Of a stretch of DNA of 64,000 bases, positions 59,237-64,000 are shown piece by piece. Location: NCBI RefSeq assembly GCF_003855095.1, contig NZ_CP033972.1, positions 1,426,001 to 1,490,000 of the forward strand, written 5' to 3'. Numbering within the stretch: position 1 is the stretch's first letter; every line of letters begins with the position of its first letter. The translations under genes were made by a program, and so were the position numbers. The notes under the pieces are model-generated. The model made no database searches and was not told where the DNA came from. It saw only the letters and a program-made list of their open reading frames with translations. Source of the DNA: Gordonia insulae (GTDB taxonomy: Bacteria > Actinomycetota > Actinomycetes > Mycobacteriales > Mycobacteriaceae).

Positions 59237-60775
59237 ATGACAATGATCGATGTACAGATCGCCATCATCGGCGCAGGCTTCTCCGGGCTGGGCGCAGCCG
59301 TCAAGCTCAAGCAGAACGGATTCGACGATTTCGTCATCCTCGACCGCGGCTCCGACTTCGGCGGCACCTGGCGCGACAACACCTATCCGGGTGCGGCCTG
59401 CGACGTCCCGTCGCACCTCTACTCGTACTCGTTCGAGCACAACCCGACGTGGTCGCGGTCGTACTCGCATCAGCCCGAGATCCACCGGTACATCAACGGG
59501 GTCGCGGACAAGCACGGCGTCCGCGCCAACACCCGTTTCGGCACCGAGGTCGAGAACGCGGCATGGCACGAGGACGAGCGGCGGTGGATCCTCGACATCC
59601 TGCGCGACGGCACCCGCGAGCAGGTCCGCGCGGAGATCATGATCGGCGCGGTCGGCCCCCTCTGTGAGCCCAACCTCCCCGACATCGACGGCTTCGACTC
59701 CTACCAGGGCACCATCGTGCACTCGGCACGATGGGACGACGACGTCGACTTCACCGGCAAACGGGTGGCCGTGATCGGGACCGGGGCGTCGGCGATCCAG
59801 CTGGTACCCGAACTCGCCGAGGTCGTCGGCCGGCTCGACGTCTACCAGCGAACCGCGCCGTGGATCGTCCCACGCACCGAGCGGCCCTATTCGGCAACCG
59901 AGCAGTGGGCGTTCGCCAACGTCCCCGGCTACCAGTCCGCGGTGCGCGGCGCGATCTACGCGATGAACGAGGTCACGGCATTCGGCCTCACCTACTCCCC
60001 CCGGTCGCTCAAGCCGGTCGAGTTGGTGTGCCGCGCCAACATCGCCCGTTCCATCAAGGATCCCGAGGTCCGACGGAAGGCGACGCCGACCTTCCAGGTC
60101 GGCTGCAAGCGGATCCTGCGGTCCAACGACTGGTATCCGGCCATCGCCCGGCCCAACGTCGACCTCGTCACCGACGGCATCGCCTCGATCTCCGAGACCG
60201 GCATCGTCACCCGCGACGGCACCGAACGTGAGGTCGACGTGATCGTGGTCGCCACGGGCTTCCACGTCACCGACTCCCCGGTGTTCGACAAGATCATCGG
60301 CGCCGAGGGCCGCAGCATGGCGAACGTCTGGGACGAGATCGGCATGCAGGGATACAAGGGCTCGTTCGTCCACGGGTTCCCCAACATGATGCTGATGATC
60401 GGGCCGTCCACCGGTCTCGGCCACACCTCGATGGTGTACATGATCGAGTCGCAGCTGAACTATCTGGTGGACTACCTCAAGACGGTTCGCGCGCAGGGCA
60501 TCACCCGCACCGACGTCACCGCGCAGGCACAACGGCGCTACAACGCCGACGTCCAGCACGAACTGCGTAACAGCGTGTGGGTCAACGGCGGCTGCGCATC
60601 CTGGTACAAGGACCACCACGGCAACATCACCACCCTGTGGCCGGGCTTCACCTTCAACTTCCGCCGCATCACCAAGAAGTTCGACATCGCCGCCTACGAT
60701 GTGGAGCGTCGCGGGGGCCGTGCCGTCCCCGCCGCATCGCCGACCGACACCGAACCCGCGACGGCCACCGCCTGA
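59237..60775 (+). CDS. Flavin-containing monooxygenase, Baeyer-Villiger type
   Basis: This 512-residue enzyme has an N-terminal FAD site GAGFSGLGAA, the Baeyer-Villiger fingerprint YQGTIVHSARWDDDV (F/Y-x-G-x3-H-x3-W-D/P) and the NADPH site VIGTGASAIQL. It inserts oxygen into ketones or oxidises other soft nucleophiles with NADPH and O2. The tetR side regulates it, and a short-chain dehydrogenase follows, so alcohol-to-ketone-to-ester breakdown of some hydrocarbon or steroid-like compound is plausible (inference). ATG 59237 or 59243 may be the start. Confidence 0.93.
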   Translation: MTMIDVQIAIIGAGFSGLGAAVKLKQNGFDDFVILDRGSDFGGTWRDNTYPGAACDVPSHLYSYSFEHNPTWSRSYSHQPEIHRYINGVADKHGVRANTRFGTEVENAAWHEDERRWILDILRDGTREQVRAEIMIGAVGPLCEPNLPDIDGFDSYQGTIVHSARWDDDVDFTGKRVAVIGTGASAIQLVPELAEVVGRLDVYQRTAPWIVPRTERPYSATEQWAFANVPGYQSAVRGAIYAMNEVTAFGLTYSPRSLKPVELVCRANIARSIKDPEVRRKATPTFQVGCKRILRSNDWYPAIARPNVDLVTDGIASISETGIVTRDGTEREVDVIVVATGFHVTDSPVFDKIIGAEGRSMANVWDEIGMQGYKGSFVHGFPNMMLMIGPSTGLGHTSMVYMIESQLNYLVDYLKTVRAQGITRTDVTAQAQRRYNADVQHELRNSVWVNGGCASWYKDHHGNITTLWPGFTFNFRRITKKFDIAAYDVERRGGRAVPAASPTDTEPATATA

Positions 60776-60801
60776 TCGCCGATCCCATCTCAGGAGGACA
60801 C

Positions 60802-61632
60802 ATGAAAGACTTTCGTGACAAGGTCGTCGTCATCACCGGTGCCGGCTCGGGCATGGGCCGCGACCTCGCGGTCAAACTCGGCACGATGGGCGCCAAACTC
60901 GCCATCTCGGACATGAACCCCGACGGACTCGCGACGACCGAGAAGCTCGTCGGCGAGACCGGCGCCGCGGTACACGCGCAGATCCTCAATGTCGCCGAAC
61001 GCGAGGCGGTGCTCGACTACGCGGAAGCCGTTGTGGCGCACTACGGCACGGTCAACGTCGTGTTCAACAACGCCGGCATCGCCCACCACGGCGAGATCGA
61101 ACGCACGGAGTTCAAGGACATCGAACGCGTGATGGACGTCGACTACTGGGGCGTCGTCAACGGCACCAAGGCGTTCCTGCCGCATCTCATCGCCTCCGGC
61201 GACGGACACATCGTCAACACCTCCTCGCTGTTCGGCCTGCTGGCCGAACCCGGTCAGGCCGCGTACAACTCGGCGAAGTTCGCGGTCCGCGGATTCACCG
61301 AGGCGCTCAACCAGGAGATGATCATCGCCAAGCACCCGGTGAAGGTCAGCTGTGTGCACCCCGGCGGCATCAAGACCGCGATCGCCCGCAATGCGACCAC
61401 CTCCGGCGATCACGATCAGAAGAAGACCGCCGACTTCTTCGACAAGTACCTGGCGCGCATGACCTCGGCGGACGCCGCCGACGTCATCATCGACGGGGTA
61501 CGCAAGAACAAGGCGCGCATCCTGGTCGGGAACGACGCGAAGGTGCTCGACATCTGGGTCCGCCTGGTCGCGTCGAAATACCAGGGCATCTCCGCACGCG
61601 TCACCGGATGGGCGATGTCCAAGGCCGAGTGA
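60802..61632 (+). CDS. Short-chain dehydrogenase/reductase (SadH-like)
   Basis: This 276-residue classical SDR has the cofactor motif VVITGAGSGMGRDLA, NNAG (VFNNAGIAHHG), catalytic Ser in VNTSSLFG and YNSAK. AGGAGG precedes the ATG at 60802. It reads with the monooxygenase gene (26-base gap), so it likely interconverts the alcohol and ketone forms of the same substrate. Confidence 0.93.
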   Translation: MKDFRDKVVVITGAGSGMGRDLAVKLGTMGAKLAISDMNPDGLATTEKLVGETGAAVHAQILNVAEREAVLDYAEAVVAHYGTVNVVFNNAGIAHHGEIERTEFKDIERVMDVDYWGVVNGTKAFLPHLIASGDGHIVNTSSLFGLLAEPGQAAYNSAKFAVRGFTEALNQEMIIAKHPVKVSCVHPGGIKTAIARNATTSGDHDQKKTADFFDKYLARMTSADAADVIIDGVRKNKARILVGNDAKVLDIWVRLVASKYQGISARVTGWAMSKAE

Positions 61633-61659
61633 ACCCATCCCGATCGGGCCGGCCGGCCG

Positions 61660-62640
61660 TCACAGCCCGTGTTCGGCCAGCCACCCGTCGGCGAGCTCAC
61701 GGGTGTCGGCGCCGGTCGCCGCGCGACCGGCCAGGGTCGCCAGGTCGGCCGTCGTCAGCTCCCCGGCCACCTTGTTGACCGTCTGCATCTCGTCGCGGGA
61801 GAGGGCCGCCGTCCGATAGACCGGCACGAGTTGCTGGGCCCGCGGGCCCGCGACGACGATTCCGGTGGTCGCCGACCCCGACTGCTCCGCCGGCCCCGAT
61901 TGTGCTCCTGACCCCGATGCTGCCGGCGCCGCCGCGGAGTCCGCGGCCGGGGCCGGCGCCTGCAGGGCCCGGATCTCGTCCGCCGCCCCCTCCGCGTCGT
62001 CGCCCGCCACATCGAGCGGGGTGAGGATCCCGACGGCCCGTCCGCCGGCGATCCGCTCGATCGCGGCGGCCGTCGTCGGCACCGACTCCACGGGACCGAA
62101 CCGGCAGCCGGTGGCGGTGAACGCCTCGATCGTGGCGGCGTCGGGCGCTCCGACCACCACCACCGGCAGTCCGGATGACATCTGGGCGCAGTCGGCGAGC
62201 TCGGTCACCTTCCGCTGTTCGGCCACCGACGCCGCGACGATCACCTGCGGGGTGGCCACCACCATCGTCGGATCGCCGATCGAAACACCCTGCGGCAGTG
62301 ATCGATTCAGATCCGTGTAGGTCTCGTCGGCGGTGGCGGGCGCCAGCTGCGGCGCCAGTTGCGACAACAACCGCCCACTGAACGCCGGGAACAGGTCCAC
62401 CGAGGTCGCATCCATGTCGTCGAGCAGGGTCCGGTAGTCCCCGGCCCGGGTGTCCGACGACACCGCACTGCCGGCGTGGCGCAGCGCCCCGGCATAGATC
62501 TGGGCCATCACCTGCATCGCCGGCATGTCCGACGCCCCCATCACGAGGGGACGGTCACCCGGTTCGGTCGTCGAACATCCCGCCACCGCCACGGCGAGGC
62601 CGACGGTCACGAGGATCGCTGTCGCGGCGCGCTTGATCAC
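61660..62640 (-). CDS. lpqZ: LpqZ-like lipoprotein, osmoprotectant-type substrate-binding fold
   Basis: This protein of about 326 residues starts with a signal peptide (IKRAATAILVTVGLAVAVAGCSTT) ending in the lipobox VAGC, so it is anchored outside the membrane. The body recalls ProX/OpuBC-type solute-binding proteins (GASDMPAMQVMAQIYAGALRHAG, DLFPAFSGRLLSQL). A Ser/Ala/Gly-rich insert lies near 225-250. From memory M. tuberculosis LpqZ (Rv1244) lies near kgd and is of this type. No permease is adjacent. GTG 62640 gives the cleanest signal peptide; GTG 62664 would add eight residues. Confidence 0.82.
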   Translation of the reverse strand: MIKRAATAILVTVGLAVAVAGCSTTEPGDRPLVMGASDMPAMQVMAQIYAGALRHAGSAVSSDTRAGDYRTLLDDMDATSVDLFPAFSGRLLSQLAPQLAPATADETYTDLNRSLPQGVSIGDPTMVVATPQVIVAASVAEQRKVTELADCAQMSSGLPVVVVGAPDAATIEAFTATGCRFGPVESVPTTAAAIERIAGGRAVGILTPLDVAGDDAEGAADEIRALQAPAPAADSAAAPAASGSGAQSGPAEQSGSATTGIVVAGPRAQQLVPVYRTAALSRDEMQTVNKVAGELTTADLATLAGRAATGADTRELADGWLAEHGL

Positions 62641-62682
62641 GCGCCCCAGGTTACTGGCCGCCACGGCGCGCGCCCGAGCGCG

Positions 62683-63303
62683 TCAGCCGGCCGCCGCGAT
62701 GAAGCCCTCGATGGAGTCCGCCATCAGCTGGACCGCGATCGCCGCGAGCAGCAGACCGGCGATCTTGGCGAGCAGGGTGATCCCACCGACGCCCAGGACG
62801 CGGATGAGCACTGTCGAATACCGCAGGACGATCATCACCACGAGGTGGACACTGATGATCGCGGCGGCGATGGCGACGTAGCCGGCTACGTCGCCGGACA
62901 CGCTGCTGACCTCCACGATGACCGCGGCGATGGCACCCGGGCCGGCGAGCAGCGGGGTGCCCAGCGGCACCAGAGCCACGTTCACGTCGTCGCTGGCCTG
63001 CGGCTTGCCCGCATTGCCCAGCCCGGTCAGCAACTGCAGCGCGACCAGCAGCAACAGCAGGCCGCCGGCACCCTGCAGCGCCGGGATGCCGATGTGCAGG
63101 TAGTTCAGGATCGCCTTGCCGCCGATGGCGAACACGCTGATCACCAGCAGACTCACCAGCGGCGCCTGCCACGCCGCGCGCCTGCGGTACTCGGGCGACC
63201 GGTGTCCCACAAGGCTCAGGAACAGTGGGATCTGACCCGGCGGGTCCATGATCACGATGAGGGTGATCAGGGTCGTCGTGTAGACCGTCACGTCGAAGGG
63301 CAC
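62683..63303 (-). CDS. marC: MarC-family integral membrane protein
   Basis: This 206-residue protein with six membrane helices carries the MarC/UPF0056 motifs MDPPGQIPLFLSL, GIPALQGAGGLLLLLVALQLL and PLGTPLLAGPGAIAAVI. MarC was once thought to take part in multiple antibiotic resistance; its substrate is unknown. It is divergent from corA (29-base gap). Confidence 0.9.
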   Translation of the reverse strand: MPFDVTVYTTTLITLIVIMDPPGQIPLFLSLVGHRSPEYRRRAAWQAPLVSLLVISVFAIGGKAILNYLHIGIPALQGAGGLLLLLVALQLLTGLGNAGKPQASDDVNVALVPLGTPLLAGPGAIAAVIVEVSSVSGDVAGYVAIAAAIISVHLVVMIVLRYSTVLIRVLGVGGITLLAKIAGLLLAAIAVQLMADSIEGFIAAAG

Positions 63304-63332
63304 GCGGTGATACTACGAGTAGCATCCGAAAG

Positions 63333-64000
63333 GTGCCCTCGATGCCACACATTCGACCCGGCGGTCTCGTCCCCCCGCGGCGCGACAAGAGGCCGATGCC
63401 GCACATCCGCGTCCCGGTCGCCCGCGCGGTGGTCGACTGTGCCGTGTACATCGACGGACATCGTCAACCCGGCCGGATCTCCTACACCGCCGCCCTCGAA
63501 CAGGTGCGGTCGAGCGGCGAGGGGTTCGTCTGGGTAGGGCTGCACTCCCCGACGACGACCAGATGCAGGACGTGGGCGAGGTGTTCGGGCTGCACGAACT
63601 CGTCGTCGAAGATGCGGTCAACGCGCATCAGCGGCCCAAACTCGAGGTCTATGACGACACCCAGTTCCTGGTCCTGCGCACGGTCAAGTACGTGGAACAC
63701 GAGTCCATGGAGAAGGCCAGCGAGGTCGTCGAGACCGGCGAGATCATGATCTTCGTCGGGGCGGACTTCGTGATCACCGTCCGGCACGGCGACCACACCC
63801 ACCTGTCCGGACTACGCAGGCGACTCGAGGCCCGCCCGGAACGTCTCGTACTCGGGCCGACGGCCGTGCAACACGCGATCGCCGACCTGGTGGTGGACAG
63901 CTACCTCGCGGTCACCGAGAAGATGGAGAACGACATCCTCGCCATCGAGGAGTCCGTGTTCGGCCCGCGCAGGTCGTTGAACATCGATCCCGTCTATCTG
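63333..64000 (+). pseudogene. corA: CorA-type divalent cation channel gene with apparent -1 frameshift, cut by window edge
   Basis: The frame from GTG 63333 encodes a normal CorA N-terminus up to GFVWVGLHSP (about residue 72) and then loses similarity. From 63551 another frame resumes perfect CorA sequence (DDDQMQDVGEVFGLHELVVEDAVNA ... TVRHGDHTHLSGLRRRLEARPERLVLGPTAVQHAIADLVVD) and stays open to the edge. One C too few in the C-run 63547-63550 explains the break: CACTCCCC would have to be CACTCCCCC. It may be a true mutation or a sequence error. CorA imports magnesium or cobalt; the membrane part with GMN lies beyond the window. Confidence 0.8.

Overview
The window is about 64 kb of very GC-rich chromosome from an actinobacterium of the order Mycobacteriales, most like Gordonia. 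Three things point there. The ATP synthase genes include the b-delta fusion subunit typical of mycobacteria and their relatives. MurA carries Asp in place of the fosfomycin-target Cys. The order argS-lysA-hom-thrC-thrB-rho-(break)-rpmE-prfA-prmC-tsaC-(glyA)-wecA-atpI-atpBEF(FH)AGDC-DUF2550-pduO-murA follows, from memory, the Mycobacterium tuberculosis block Rv1292-Rv1315. There is no phage, transposon, integrase or CRISPR array.

Region by region. 1-4.2 kb: the 5' part of an NDMA-dependent methanol dehydrogenase gene that runs off the left edge, then a CbiMNQO-type nickel/cobalt uptake operon with an ArsR-family sensor. 4.2-6.6 kb: murA, a PduO-type cobalamin adenosyltransferase and a DUF2550 protein. 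6.8-14.8 kb: the complete F1Fo ATP synthase operon, read leftward and closed by a strong hairpin. 15.1-20.6 kb: wecA, a glyA-like gene, tsaC, prmC, prfA and rpmE, all leftward.

20.7-29.6 kb is the most interesting stretch. Three genes face the opposite way to everything around them and are inserted between rpmE and rho. They encode a 1872-residue glutamate-synthase-like protein, a CysJ-like FMN/FAD diflavin reductase, and a HemS/ChuS-like two-repeat haem-utilisation protein. Upstream lie two tandem 19-bp sites like DtxR/IdeR iron boxes. I read this as an iron-starvation operon, possibly an iron-sparing glutamate synthase system coupled to haem use; the function is inferred.

29.7-38.6 kb: rho with a long Asn/Arg/Asp-rich insert and a structured leader, then thrB, thrC, hom, lysA and argS, tightly overlapping. 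38.7-42.1 kb: DUF3105 and DUF305 membrane proteins, an unknown membrane protein, a GXWXG/DUF4334 protein and tRNA-Arg(CCG). 42.1-50.5 kb: sbcCD, a PadR-regulated drug exporter, a glutathionyl-hydroquinone-reductase-like enzyme and an unknown protein. 50.5-58.4 kb: a fused ABC exporter with one degenerate ATP site, and kgd. 58.4-61.6 kb: a TetR regulator divergent from a Baeyer-Villiger-type monooxygenase and a short-chain dehydrogenase, with two matching operators between them. 61.6-64 kb: an LpqZ-like lipoprotein, a MarC protein and a corA gene with an apparent 1-bp frameshift, cut by the right edge.
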